From NCBI RefSeq assembly GCF_000820005.1, contig NZ_CDBL01000052.1:1-64000 (forward strand): a stretch of DNA of 64,000 nt, read 5' to 3'. Within the stretch, counting starts at the first letter, position 1. Every line of letters begins with the position of its first letter. The stretch comes from Aeromonas piscicola (GTDB lineage: Bacteria > Pseudomonadota > Gammaproteobacteria > Enterobacterales > Aeromonadaceae). The position numbers and the translations under genes are program-made. The notes beneath the pieces are model-generated. The model ran no database searches. It saw only the letters and a program-made list of their open reading frames with translations, and was not told the origin of the DNA. Shown here in pieces: positions 16,798 to 25,220 of the stretch.

Positions 16798-18351
16798 CTA
16801 TGCCTCGATCGGCTCGGCGTCGGCGGCCCTGGGGGCCGGCTGCTTGAGCAGCAGCATCAGGGCGCTGGCGATCAGCAGGAAGATGCCCATCACGTAGAAC
16901 ACCTGGTTGTAGGCCATGATGGCCGCTTCGCGGCTGATGGTGTTCGACAGCATGGCCTGGGCCTGCTGCTGAGCCAGTTCGGGACCCGAGCCCTGCGTCA
17001 TCATGGTCTGGGCCAGCTGCAGCAGATAGCTTTGCCCCTCTATGCTGCTGGCGGCCAGGGTGCTGCTGATCTGGCTGACATGGACGCGGGTGTCGTTGTC
17101 GATCAGGGTCGCTATGATGGCGATGCCGAAGGCTCCCCCCAGGTTGCGCAGCACGTTGAGCAGGGTAGAGGAGGAGGGGATCTCGTCATGGGTCAGGCTG
17201 GCGGTCGCCACCAGCGACAGCGGCACCATGATGAAGGGCTGGCCCAGCGCCCGCACGATCAGCGACTGGATCAGCTGGGGGCCTGCGTAGTCGGCACTCA
17301 TGTTCATGTTCATGAAGCAGCTGATGGCAAACACCAAAAAGCCGAAACTCACCAGATAGCGCGGATCTATTTTGTGGGTCAGTTTGGGTACCAGCGGCAA
17401 CACCAGCAGCTGTGGCAGCCCCATCCACATCAGTACCTCACCGATCTCCAGCGCGTTGTAGTTGTGGATCTGTGCCATGTAGAGCGGCAGCACATAGATG
17501 GAGCCCATCAATGCCATGCCGAGCACCAGATAGGCGAAGCAGGCCAGCGCGAAGCGCGGGTTGTGCAGCAGCCGCAGGTTGACCAGCGGATGACGTCTGA
17601 GCAGCTGGCTGATGACGAAGAACACCAGAGACACCACCGAGATGACGGTGAGCCGTACTATGAAGCTGGAGCCGAACCAGTCCTCCCGGTTGCCCTCTTC
17701 CAGCACCACCTCCAGCAGGCCCAGCCCCATCGCCATGGTGACTATGCCGATGAGGTCCACCCGCTTGATCACGGCCCAGTCCACCGGCTTCTTGTCCAGA
17801 CCGTGGGCCAGCATGGCCATCACCAGCAGGCCCGGTGGCACGTTCAGATAGAAGATGTAGTGCCAGGAAAGCTGCTCCGTCAGCCAGCCGCCCAGGGTCG
17901 GGCCTATGGCGGGGGCGAAGGTGGCGCACAGGCCGAACAGCGCCATGCCGGTGGCCCGCTTGTGCAGCGGCAGCAGGCTGACGATGAGGGAGAAGGCCAT
18001 GGGAATGAGCGCGCCGCCGGTGAAGCCCTGCAGCGCCCGAAAGACGATCATGCTGGTGAGGTTCCAGCTGAACGAGCAGAGCACGGAGGCGACGATGAAG
18101 GCCCCCGTGGTCCACAACAGGTAACGACGCACGCTCAGACCCCGGCTGAGCCAGCCGCTCAGAGGGATGGCGATCATCTCCGCCACCAGGTAGGAGGTGG
18201 AGATCCAGGAGCTCTCGCTCAGGGTGGCCGACAGGGCCCCCTGAATGTCCTTCAGGGAGGCGTTGGTGATCTGGATGTCGAGGATGGCCATGAAGGCACC
18301 AATGAGGCCCCCCATGACCGCGATCCAGTTGCGACGTGGAATGGGTTCCAT
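16798..18351 (-). CDS. emrB: EmrB/QacA-type (DHA2) drug efflux transporter
   Basis: 517 aa, 14 predicted membrane segments. Motif C of the antiporters and the DHA2 start are present (WIAVMGGLIGAFMAILDIQI; SWISTSYLVAEMIAIPLSGW; GFTGGALIPMAFSLI; GPTLGGWLTEQLSWHYIFYL). It exports hydrophobic compounds with proton exchange as part of a three-part pump with the adaptor encoded directly upstream. Its ATG overlaps the adaptor stop by one base (TGATG), so translation is coupled. The long N-terminal extension of the open frame is read-through from the adaptor region and not part of the protein. Name given by family. Confidence 0.9.
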   Translation of the reverse strand: MEPIPRRNWIAVMGGLIGAFMAILDIQITNASLKDIQGALSATLSESSWISTSYLVAEMIAIPLSGWLSRGLSVRRYLLWTTGAFIVASVLCSFSWNLTSMIVFRALQGFTGGALIPMAFSLIVSLLPLHKRATGMALFGLCATFAPAIGPTLGGWLTEQLSWHYIFYLNVPPGLLVMAMLAHGLDKKPVDWAVIKRVDLIGIVTMAMGLGLLEVVLEEGNREDWFGSSFIVRLTVISVVSLVFFVISQLLRRHPLVNLRLLHNPRFALACFAYLVLGMALMGSIYVLPLYMAQIHNYNALEIGEVLMWMGLPQLLVLPLVPKLTHKIDPRYLVSFGFLVFAISCFMNMNMSADYAGPQLIQSLIVRALGQPFIMVPLSLVATASLTHDEIPSSSTLLNVLRNLGGAFGIAIIATLIDNDTRVHVSQISSTLAASSIEGQSYLLQLAQTMMTQGSGPELAQQQAQAMLSNTISREAAIMAYNQVFYVMGIFLLIASALMLLLKQPAPRAADAEPIEA

Positions 18352-19403
18352 CAGTGGGCGGCGACCAGGGGCTCGGGATCCCGGGTATCCACTATCACCT
18401 CGGTGGAGAGGCCCGGCAGCAGCTTGCCTGCCAGGGGGCCCGGCGCGGGGATGCGGATCTTGACTGGCACCCGCTGCACTATCTTGGTGAAGTTGCCGGT
18501 GGCGTTTTCCGGTGGCAGCAGGGCGAATCTGGCGCCGGTAGCGGGGGCCAGGCTGTCGATGATCCCCTCGACCGGTTGATCCGGATAGGCATCCAGGATC
18601 ACCTTCACCTTCTGGCCCGGCTGCATGTGGAGCAGCTGGGTCTCCTTGAAGTTGGCCTCGACCCATACCTGTTGCAGCGGCACCAGACTGGCCACCTGCA
18701 TGCCGGACTGCACATAGAGCCCGGCCCGCAGACTGCGCTTGCCTATGATGCCGTCGGCCGGTGCCCGTAACTCGGTGTAGCTCAGCTCAAGTTTGGCCTG
18801 CTCCAGCTGGGCGGCGCTCAATGCCAACCTGGCCTGGTTCTGCTTGGCTTCGGCGTCCAGCACCAGCAGCCGTTCACGGGCGGCTTGAAGGGCGGCTTTG
18901 GCCTCCTGCTCCTGGGCCTGATTGACCTGCAGGCCGGCTCGCACCTCGTCCAGGCTGTCCTGCGAGCTGTAGTGGCGCTGGTTGAGCTGGCTGACGCGCT
19001 GCACCTGTTGCCGGGCGCGCACCTGCTCGGCATTGGCAGAGCTAACCTTGGCCTCGGCCTGACGGATCAGGCTCAACTGCTGGGTGCGGGTCGCGGCCAG
19101 ATTCTCCGCCGTCGCCTGATTGAGGCGCAGGTCAGCTTCGGCCTCGGCTACCTTGGTCTTGTACTCCCGATCGTCCAGCCGGGCGATTAGCTGACCGGCC
19201 TTCACCGCCTGGTTGTCGGTGACCAGTACCTCGCTGATGTAGCCCGGCAGCTTGGAGCCGATCCCGGTCACCTCGCTCTGCAGGTAGGCGTTGTCGGTAC
19301 TCTCGAAATAGCGGCCATGCAGATACCAGTAACCGGCGAACAGCAGACCGAGCAGAGCCAGCACCATGGCGGCCAGCAAAGGGATCTTCTTGTGTTGACT
19401 CAT
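18351..19403 (-). CDS. emrA: EmrA/HlyD-family membrane-fusion adaptor
   Basis: 350 aa. One N-terminal membrane anchor (LLAAMVLALLGLLFAGYWYL), a biotinyl/lipoyl-like barrel (TDNAYLQSEVTGIGSKLPGY; VLVTDNQAVKAGQLIARLDD), a long alpha-helical hairpin with heptad character (about residues 85-200), then the second half of the barrel (LRAPADGIIGKRSLRAG). It links the inner-membrane pump EmrB to an outer-membrane channel. No TolC gene is in the window. The promoter region is shared with the divergent LysR gene at 19504. Confidence 0.88.
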   Translation of the reverse strand: MSQHKKIPLLAAMVLALLGLLFAGYWYLHGRYFESTDNAYLQSEVTGIGSKLPGYISEVLVTDNQAVKAGQLIARLDDREYKTKVAEAEADLRLNQATAENLAATRTQQLSLIRQAEAKVSSANAEQVRARQQVQRVSQLNQRHYSSQDSLDEVRAGLQVNQAQEQEAKAALQAARERLLVLDAEAKQNQARLALSAAQLEQAKLELSYTELRAPADGIIGKRSLRAGLYVQSGMQVASLVPLQQVWVEANFKETQLLHMQPGQKVKVILDAYPDQPVEGIIDSLAPATGARFALLPPENATGNFTKIVQRVPVKIRIPAPGPLAGKLLPGLSTEVIVDTRDPEPLVAAH

Positions 19404-19503
19404 TTTGGGGGGGGATTCCTGAACTTAAGAGACGCAGGCTAACACTGGCCAACTGTTTCGATTAGTATCCATTTATGAGATATACAGTTTCACTGGTGCA
19501 ACA

Positions 19504-20406
19504 ATGGATCTGAACGCTGCATTGATTTTAGTGCGGATCGTCGACAAGGGCTCTTTCACCGCGGCCGCCCAGGAGCTGGGCATGACCAAGGCGACCGTGA
19601 GTCGCCGCATCGCCGAGCTGGAGCAGCGCCTCGGCGTACGGCTGCTCTACCGCTCCACCCGGCAGCTTACCCTGACCGAGGCCGGAGAGCAGTATTATCT
19701 GCGCTGCAGCAAGGCGGTGGATGAGCTGGCTCAGGCCGAGCTGATGGTGAGTGCCAGCCAGCAGGAGGTGACAGGTACCCTCAAGCTGGCGGTGCCTATC
19801 GAGACGGGGCAACTGGTGGTTGGTCGGCTGGTGGCCAGATTCTTGCAGGTCTATCCGGGTCTGCAGGTTGAGCTGGAGCTGACCAATCGCATCGTGGATC
19901 CCATTAGCGAGGGGCTGGATGCGATCGTGCGCATCGGCGACATGAGCGACTCCAACCTGGCGGCGCGGCGGCTGTGGAGCACGGAACGGCTGCTGTGTGC
20001 CAGCCCGGATTATCTGGCGCGCAGCCCGGCCATCACGCGGCCGGAAGATCTGCTTTTACACGAGCGGGTGGCGGTGAGCAGCGGTTTTCTGGCTTCTCAC
20101 TGGTGCTTTGAGCGCGAGGGCAGAGAGGTGCTGGTTGACCCTCCCTCCCGCTTTCGGGTTAATAATATAACCTGTGCCAGGGAGGCGGCGAAGGCGGGGC
20201 TGGGACTGGCCTCTCTGCCTGCCATGCTCTGCCATGAGGAGCTGGCCAGCGGGGCGCTGGTGACCCTGCTGCCCGAGTGGCAGCAACCCAAGGTGCCGAT
20301 TTATCTGCTGTTTCCGGAGCGGCGACTGATGCCGCGCAAGTTGCGGACCTTTATCGATTTCATGGTGGCGCAGGGGGCCGATTACGGCATCGACAACCTG
20401 TTGTGA
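19504..20406 (+). CDS. LysR-family regulator divergent from emrAB
   Basis: 300 aa. Winged helix MDLNAALILVRIVDKGSFTA, AQELGMTKATVSRRIAELEQ, then a CrgA/DsdC-type effector domain (DAIVRIGDMSDSNLAARRLW is typical of the CrgA group). Probably controls the divergent emrAB genes: the 100-bp gap holds the inverted pair AACTGT (about 19450) and ACAGTT (about 19485). The inducer is likely a pump substrate; this is inference from layout. Confidence 0.85.
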   Translation: MDLNAALILVRIVDKGSFTAAAQELGMTKATVSRRIAELEQRLGVRLLYRSTRQLTLTEAGEQYYLRCSKAVDELAQAELMVSASQQEVTGTLKLAVPIETGQLVVGRLVARFLQVYPGLQVELELTNRIVDPISEGLDAIVRIGDMSDSNLAARRLWSTERLLCASPDYLARSPAITRPEDLLLHERVAVSSGFLASHWCFEREGREVLVDPPSRFRVNNITCAREAAKAGLGLASLPAMLCHEELASGALVTLLPEWQQPKVPIYLLFPERRLMPRKLRTFIDFMVAQGADYGIDNLL

Positions 20407-20523
20407 CAGATGGATAGGAAAAAGGGAGTCCTGGATCAAGGGATCCTGGTTCGATCCCGAGGATGGAAGAGGGGCATGGTGCCGGCTATAGGTGGCATCG
20501 ACAACCGGTTGCAGGGGGATGGC

Positions 20524-20838
20524 ATGGATCAATGGATCAATTTTTATCGGGCTTCCCATTCGCTGGAGGCCCATGCCCTGAAGGGGGCGCTGGAAGTGGA
20601 AGGGGTACTGGTACGGCTCAACGGGGAGGCGCTGTCCGGCGCCCTGGGTGAGCTGCCGGTGGATCTGTTGCAGGTGACCCTGATGGTGCGCGAGCAGGAT
20701 CGCAGCAAGGCGGGGCGAGTCATAGAGCGTTATCAGCAGCGGCAGGGCAATGGCTGGCTTTGCGGTCAATGCGGGGAAGAAAACGGCGCCAACTTCGAGG
20801 TCTGCTGGCGCTGTCATCACGATCCCCACGATAATTAA
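20524..20838 (+). CDS. DUF2007-type protein with C-terminal zinc ribbon
   Basis: 104 aa. Residues 1-68 form a DUF2007-type (GlnB-like fold) domain (INFYRASHSLEAHALKGALE; VEGVLVRLNGEALSGALGEL). Residues 74-104 hold a short zinc finger, LCGQCGEENGANFEVCWRC, with two CxxC pairs. Function unknown; such proteins are thought to bind ligands or proteins through the finger. The ATG at 20524 starts at the domain; the longer frame from 20410 reads through non-conserved sequence. Follows the LysR gene by 117 bases. Confidence 0.8.
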   Translation: MDQWINFYRASHSLEAHALKGALEVEGVLVRLNGEALSGALGELPVDLLQVTLMVREQDRSKAGRVIERYQQRQGNGWLCGQCGEENGANFEVCWRCHHDPHDN

Positions 20839-20852
20839 TCGCTCACCCGGCC

Positions 20853-22136
20853 TCAGCGCAGGGTGAAGTCGATATCCTCCCCCGCGCTGGCGTCGTAATA
20901 GGTCGCCAGATCCAGCTCCTTCTCGCTGCGGGCGATCAGCACGGACACCAGAATATCGCCGGAGACGTTGACCGTGGTGCGCGCCATGTCGAGGATCCGG
21001 TCGATTCCGGCGATGAGCGCCACCCCTTCCAGCGGCAATCCCACCGCGGTCAGCGTCAGCGTCAGTAGCATCAATCCGGTGCCCGGTGTGCCCGCCGTGC
21101 CGATACTGGCCAGGGTGGCGATGCTGATGATGGTCAGGTAATCCACCATGTGTAAATCCACGCCGAAGGCCTGTGCCACGAACAGGGCGGTCACTCCCTG
21201 ATAGAGGGCTGTGCCGTCCATGTTGATGGTGGCGCCTATGGGCAGTACCTTGGCGGTGATGGCGGGGGAGACCCCGAGCCGGCGCTCGGCGCAGGCCAGG
21301 CTGATGGGCAGAGTGCTGCTGCTGGAGCTGCTGGTGAAGGCCACGGCCTGGGCATCGACGATGCTCTTGAAGTAGTGCAGCGGGTTCAGCCGGGCCAGCA
21401 GGATCAGCAGGCTGCTGTAAACGCCGAGCACGTGCAGCAGGCAGCCGAGATAAACGGCGCCGATCACCTTGAGCAGCGGCAGCAGCAGGCTCACCCCGTA
21501 TTTGCCCGTCATCCAGGCCATCAGGGCGCAGACGCCGTAGGGGGCCAGTGCCATCACCATCTGGGTCAGTTTGAACATCCCTTCCGCCAGCGAAGTGAAG
21601 AAGAGGATGGCGGGGCGGCCGCGCCGGCCGGTGGCGTTGAGGGCGAGGGCGAGGGCGACCGCGAACACGATCACCTGCAGTATCTTGCCATCCACCATGG
21701 CCTGCACCGGGTTGCGCGGTACCAGATGGCTCAGCACGCTGGCAAGGGTCGGCTGTTCCAGCATACCGATGCGCTCATAGGGGTCCATATTGGCACCCAT
21801 TCCGGGTTCCAGCAGCCAGCCCATCATCAGGCCGATGCAGATGGCGATGGCGGTGGAAAAGAGATAGAGGCCGATGGCCTTGCTGCCGATCCGATCCAAG
21901 CTCTTGCCTTTGAGCAATGAGGTGAGGCCGGCGATGACCGAGCAGAAGATGAGGGGCACCATCAGCATTTGTATGGTGTTGACGAACAGGACGCCAAGGG
22001 GCTTGAGCTGCAATGCCTGTTCACTGAAGCCGAGTCCTAGTCCGATCCCCGTCAGCATGCCGATCAGGGTCTTCAACCAGAGGGGACGGCGGGTCCAGAT
22101 CCGCCAGGGCTTGAAAGCCAATCCATGGAACAGCAT
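20853..22136 (-). CDS. Dicarboxylate/amino-acid:cation symporter (DAACS family)
   Basis: 427 aa with the GltP/DctA/SstT fold: eight membrane segments and two re-entrant loops. Signature segments are FTSSSSSSTLPISLACAERR (serine-rich loop HP1), NMDGTALYQGVTALFVAQAF and IGTAGTPGTGLMLLTLTLT (HP2). These carriers import dicarboxylates or acidic or small neutral amino acids with Na+ or H+. The exact substrate cannot be read. The ATG at 22136 with AAGGA upstream is preferred to a TTG at 22172. Single gene. Confidence 0.88.
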   Translation of the reverse strand: MLFHGLAFKPWRIWTRRPLWLKTLIGMLTGIGLGLGFSEQALQLKPLGVLFVNTIQMLMVPLIFCSVIAGLTSLLKGKSLDRIGSKAIGLYLFSTAIAICIGLMMGWLLEPGMGANMDPYERIGMLEQPTLASVLSHLVPRNPVQAMVDGKILQVIVFAVALALALNATGRRGRPAILFFTSLAEGMFKLTQMVMALAPYGVCALMAWMTGKYGVSLLLPLLKVIGAVYLGCLLHVLGVYSSLLILLARLNPLHYFKSIVDAQAVAFTSSSSSSTLPISLACAERRLGVSPAITAKVLPIGATINMDGTALYQGVTALFVAQAFGVDLHMVDYLTIISIATLASIGTAGTPGTGLMLLTLTLTAVGLPLEGVALIAGIDRILDMARTTVNVSGDILVSVLIARSEKELDLATYYDASAGEDIDFTLR

Positions 22137-22269
22137 GACGCCAATGTCCTTATAGTCGGTCTGCGATGGCAAAAAGGGGCGTTAGTGTAGCCATCCCCTT
22201 GTCAGGTTGCCACATTATCGGCAAAGCACTCCTCACAACCAGCTCGACCTGAGGGAAATCGGCAATTTA

Positions 22270-22283
22270 TTGGCCTATATCAA
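22270..22283 (+). promoter_or_regulatory. FNR-like box upstream of yecH
   Basis: TTGGCCTATATCAA against the FNR consensus TTGAT-N4-ATCAA: nine of ten fixed positions agree except the fourth and fifth left-arm bases, where GC replaces AT. It lies 62 bases before the yecH start. Confidence 0.4.
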
Positions 22284-22344
22284 GGTCGTCAGCGGCGGTG
22301 CGGGATTTAATGGACATTAAATATGTTTATTAATGAGGTTTGCA

Positions 22345-22590
22345 ATGACTCAATCGGTACACGGTCACGAGGTGATGGAGATGATGCTGGCGCAGGGTGG
22401 TCAATTTACCCGGGCCAGCCTCAAGCAGGCGATCGATGAGCGCTTCGGTGCCGACGCCCGTTTCCATACCTGCAGCGCCAGCGAGATGGATGCAGATGCG
22501 CTGATCGCCTTCCTGGCCCAGCGCGGCAAGTTCATCGAATCGGAGCAGGGTTTCCAGACCCACGCCGACAAGATCTGCAACCACGGGTGA
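22345..22590 (+). CDS. yecH: YecH-family metal-binding protein
   Basis: 81 aa. The YecH family pattern is present: MTQSVHGHEVMEMMLAQGG, then FHTCSASEMDADALIAFL and a C-terminal HADKICNHG, with conserved His and Cys that likely bind a metal. Physiological role not established. The ATG at 22345 has GAGG upstream and gives the family length. An FNR-like box upstream suggests anaerobic control. Confidence 0.8.
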   Translation: MTQSVHGHEVMEMMLAQGGQFTRASLKQAIDERFGADARFHTCSASEMDADALIAFLAQRGKFIESEQGFQTHADKICNHG

Positions 22591-22691
22591 TCCCCTGCGG
22601 CGAGCGGCCTGTGACGCTCGCCGAATCCTGCCGCCTTTGGTATATTTCGCCCTCTTTCCCCTCCTAGTTGAAGGCTTAGCCTGGGCGTTGT

Positions 22692-23291
22692 ATGGACACT
22701 TTCTCCGCTGCCGTCATGTTGTTTCTGATCATGGATCCGCTGGGCAACCTGCCGGTCTTCCTGTCGATCCTGCGTCATATCGATCCCAAGCGGCGGCGCA
22801 AGGTGATGATGCGGGAGCTGTTGTTTTCGCTGGCCATCATGATGGCCTTCCTGTTCGCCGGTCAGCAGATCCTGAATTTCCTCAATCTGCGCCAGGAGGC
22901 GGTCAGCATAGCGGGCGGCATCATCTTGTTTCTCATCGCCATCAAGATGATCTTCCCGAGTGAAGGTGGTGTGACCGGGCTGGCGGCGGGCGAAGAGCCC
23001 TTCCTGGTGCCCATGGCCATTCCCATGATCGCCGGCCCCTCCATTCTCGCCTCCCTGTTGTTGCTGGCCAACCAGGAGCCGACCCGGATGGCTGACTGGT
23101 CGCTGGCCCTGCTGATGGCCTGGGGCGCCAGCGCCGTGATCCTGATGTTCTACGAGGTATTCAACAAGCTGCTGGGTGAGCGAGGACTCACAGCGGTGGA
23201 GCGGCTGATGGGTATGCTGCTGGTGATGATCTCGGTGCAGATGCTGCTGGACGGCGTCCACCACTATCTGGCGGTGACCGGTCAGGGCTAG
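22692..23291 (+). CDS. yhgN: MarC/YhgN-family inner-membrane protein
   Basis: 199 aa, six membrane segments, with the MarC signature in both halves: AAVMLFLIMDPLGNLPVFLS at the N-terminus and PMAIPMIAGPSILASLLLL near residue 108. YhgN is the usual name for this subgroup; the family is annotated as putative small neutral amino-acid transporters, but function is unproven. Single gene; no clear terminator behind it before the convergent LysR gene. Confidence 0.85.
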   Translation: MDTFSAAVMLFLIMDPLGNLPVFLSILRHIDPKRRRKVMMRELLFSLAIMMAFLFAGQQILNFLNLRQEAVSIAGGIILFLIAIKMIFPSEGGVTGLAAGEEPFLVPMAIPMIAGPSILASLLLLANQEPTRMADWSLALLMAWGASAVILMFYEVFNKLLGERGLTAVERLMGMLLVMISVQMLLDGVHHYLAVTGQG

Positions 23292-23372
23292 GTGCCAGGG
23301 TTGTTTGCCAACCCCGGCTTCCAGCTTGCTGATGCCGAGGATGTAGAGTGTCCTCCGCTGCCAGCCGCATGA

Positions 23373-24341
23373 TCAGGGTTGTTCGAGGGGGGAGGGTTCC
23401 AGCTTGCTCATGATGAGGGCGAGCAGGGTTTCCCGCAGCCAGCGGTGGCCCGGATCCTCCTCGTGGCGCTGATGCCAGATCAGCAGGTGGGAGATGCTGT
23501 CTAGCGCTATGGGCAGCGGCAGCGGCACCAGTGGATAGACCTGGGTGGCGTGACGGGCATAGAGCCTGGACAGGGTCACTATCATGTCCGAGTGCATGCC
23601 CATCCGCAGTGCCGCCTCGAACGAGGGCACGGTCGCCTCGATCCGGCGGTAGAGATCCATCCCCGCCAGCTTGTGATCCAGCATCCAGCGGTCTCGCCCC
23701 TCGCAATAGGTCTGCACATGGGGATAGGCCAGGTAACGGGCGAGGTCCCACTCGGGCTCGTGCAGAGCCGGGTGATCGTGCTGCACCAGACAGGTGAGGT
23801 CATCGATGGCGAGCAAGCGCTGGCAGATGGCGTTGGGCAGGGTGTCGAGCCGAAAATCTGAGCTGATGCAGTTCTCCCGCACCGTGAAGGCGATGTCCAC
23901 CTGGCCCTGGCTCATCTCGGTCAGGCTGTTCTCGGTCCACTCCTCGTAGCGCAGCCGTATGCCCGGTGCCTGCCGTTTCAGCTCGCTCAGGTAGAGCGGG
24001 GCGAACAGGGTGAAGGCGCTGTCCATGCTGGCGATGACGAACTCCCGTTCGGTATTGGCCGGCTCGAAATCCGGCGGCTGGATCAGGTTGTCCAGCGACA
24101 GCAATATGGGTTGCAGTTGCTGCTGCAGCGTCAGGGCGCGGGCGGTGGGTTCCAGCCCGTAGGCGGAGCGCACGAACAAGGGGTCATCGAAGGTTTCCCG
24201 CAGGCGGCCAAGGGCCTTGCTGACGGCAGATTGGCTCAGGTGCAGGCGGCGGGCCGCCCGGCTGCCGTTCCGCTCTTCCAGCAAAACTTGCAGGATAATC
24301 AATAAATTGAGGTCGATACGCCCCAGCTGTTCCAGCAACAT
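23373..24341 (-). CDS. LysR-family regulator (LeuO/NodD-like subgroup)
   Basis: 322 aa. N-terminus MLLEQLGRIDLNLLIILQVL, then HLSQSAVSKALGRLRETFDD; the form DLNLL...FDDPLF is typical of the LeuO/NodD/LinR branch. The effector domain follows from about residue 95. The ATG at 24341 is preferred to 24359, which would put six extra residues before the fold. It has no divergent partner next to it; the plus-strand region opposite holds only a short terminated transcript candidate. Targets unknown. Confidence 0.82.
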   Translation of the reverse strand: MLLEQLGRIDLNLLIILQVLLEERNGSRAARRLHLSQSAVSKALGRLRETFDDPLFVRSAYGLEPTARALTLQQQLQPILLSLDNLIQPPDFEPANTEREFVIASMDSAFTLFAPLYLSELKRQAPGIRLRYEEWTENSLTEMSQGQVDIAFTVRENCISSDFRLDTLPNAICQRLLAIDDLTCLVQHDHPALHEPEWDLARYLAYPHVQTYCEGRDRWMLDHKLAGMDLYRRIEATVPSFEAALRMGMHSDMIVTLSRLYARHATQVYPLVPLPLPIALDSISHLLIWHQRHEEDPGHRWLRETLLALIMSKLEPSPLEQP

Positions 24342-24441
24342 GATATGAATCTCCTTCAATTCTTAGATGAATTTATACCATTTGTTTTCATATCTTGGCG
24401 AACCTATGCTCGAACTGTCTCTCGCCTTCGATGGCGGCTGG

Positions 24442-24452
24442 TACAGGATGTA
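24442..24452 (+). promoter_or_regulatory. CsrA-type GGA hairpin
   Basis: TACAGGATGTA: a four-base stem with GGA in the loop and the CAGGATG core of CsrA-binding elements. It lies 29 bases before an orphan terminator, so it would be in a short plus-strand RNA. Confidence 0.45.
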
Positions 24453-24480
24453 GTGGTTGAGGGGACAAGTAGCATCAAGT

Positions 24481-24511
24481 AATACGGCGACCCTGGGTCG
24501 CCGTATTTTTT
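24481..24511 (+). terminator. Strong orphan terminator between the LysR and tatA genes
   Basis: Thirteen-base stem AATACGGCGACCC / GGGTCGCCGTATT followed by T6. No recognised gene ends into it on the plus strand, which implies a short upstream transcript. Confidence 0.85.
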
Positions 24512-24614
24512 GCGTGATTTATTTGCAAACTTGCACCTGCCTTGATTTTGCCCAACAATCTTTGCGCCTTCTTTTGATACAAATAATCGGTATCTATCAG
24601 TCAGGAGCATCCCT

Positions 24615-24776
24615 ATGGGACTCGGTGGAATTCATATCTGGCATTTGTTGATCCTGCTCGTGGTCGTGGTCGTGGTGTTTGGCAGCAAACGCCTGGCCAG
24701 CGCCGGTGAGGATCTGGGCACCGCCATCAAGGATTTTCGTAAAGCCTTGCGTGACGATGAAGTACAGCCGAAATAA
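24615..24776 (+). CDS. TatA/TatE-family twin-arginine translocase subunit
   Basis: 53 aa: one N-terminal membrane helix (IWHLLILLVVVVVVFGSKRL), the FG hinge, then an amphipathic helix (LASAGEDLGTAIKDFRKALR) and a short acidic tail. This is the TatA/E plan, though the C-terminal tail is shorter than in most TatA proteins. It would oligomerise in the inner membrane to form the Tat channel. No tatB or tatC is near, so it is an orphan, TatE-like copy or a TatA gene separated from tatBC. AGGAGC sits upstream of the ATG. YfcZ-type gene follows by 14 bases. Confidence 0.85.
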   Translation: MGLGGIHIWHLLILLVVVVVVFGSKRLASAGEDLGTAIKDFRKALRDDEVQPK

Positions 24777-24790
24777 GTGGGAGTTGAGTG

Positions 24791-25093
24791 ATGTCTGTAG
24801 ACGAGAAAGTCGAATTGAATGAAACCTGTGACAGCTGCGGCTGTTTCGCCGAGATCGGCACCATCATAGGTGAAGGTGACGATGTAATGGATCTGGTGAT
24901 CGAGGCGGCGGCAGAAGCCGATGCCCGCGCCAAGCTGGCCGCTTATGAGGCGCTGGCCAAACAGGTAACCGCCGAAGCCAGCATCAGCAGCGAGCTGAGT
25001 CAGGGCGCCAACGGCGTGATCCTGAAAGCCCGCCTGCAATTCACCTGCACCGCCGAAAAATTGATTTTCGAGATGCGTGCCCGCTCTATCTGA
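24791..25093 (+). CDS. YfcZ/YiiS-family (DUF406) protein
   Basis: 100 aa. Family start NETCDSCGCFAEIGTIIGEG, followed by a long helix (AAAEADARAKLAAYEALAKQ) and a C-terminal strand region. DUF406 proteins are small soluble proteins of unknown function; YfcZ has been reported in diverse screens without a defined activity. The ATG at 24791 has GGAG eight bases upstream; it is 14 bases from the tatA-like gene and may share its transcript. Confidence 0.82.
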   Translation: MSVDEKVELNETCDSCGCFAEIGTIIGEGDDVMDLVIEAAAEADARAKLAAYEALAKQVTAEASISSELSQGANGVILKARLQFTCTAEKLIFEMRARSI

Positions 25094-25220
25094 GCCCAGT
25101 GATGACACGGCGGGTTTGCCTGCCGTGTTGACCCTTCTGCTGTGGGTCTGCGTTCTATAGTTAGTTATCCCACAGACGGTTTTGCCCGACGCGAGTCGGC
25201 CAACAGAAGGCGACCACATA

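Noticed and set aside
16732-18579. 615-codon plus-strand frame
   Set aside because: Antisense to emrB; His/Gln/Gly-rich composition and no domain.
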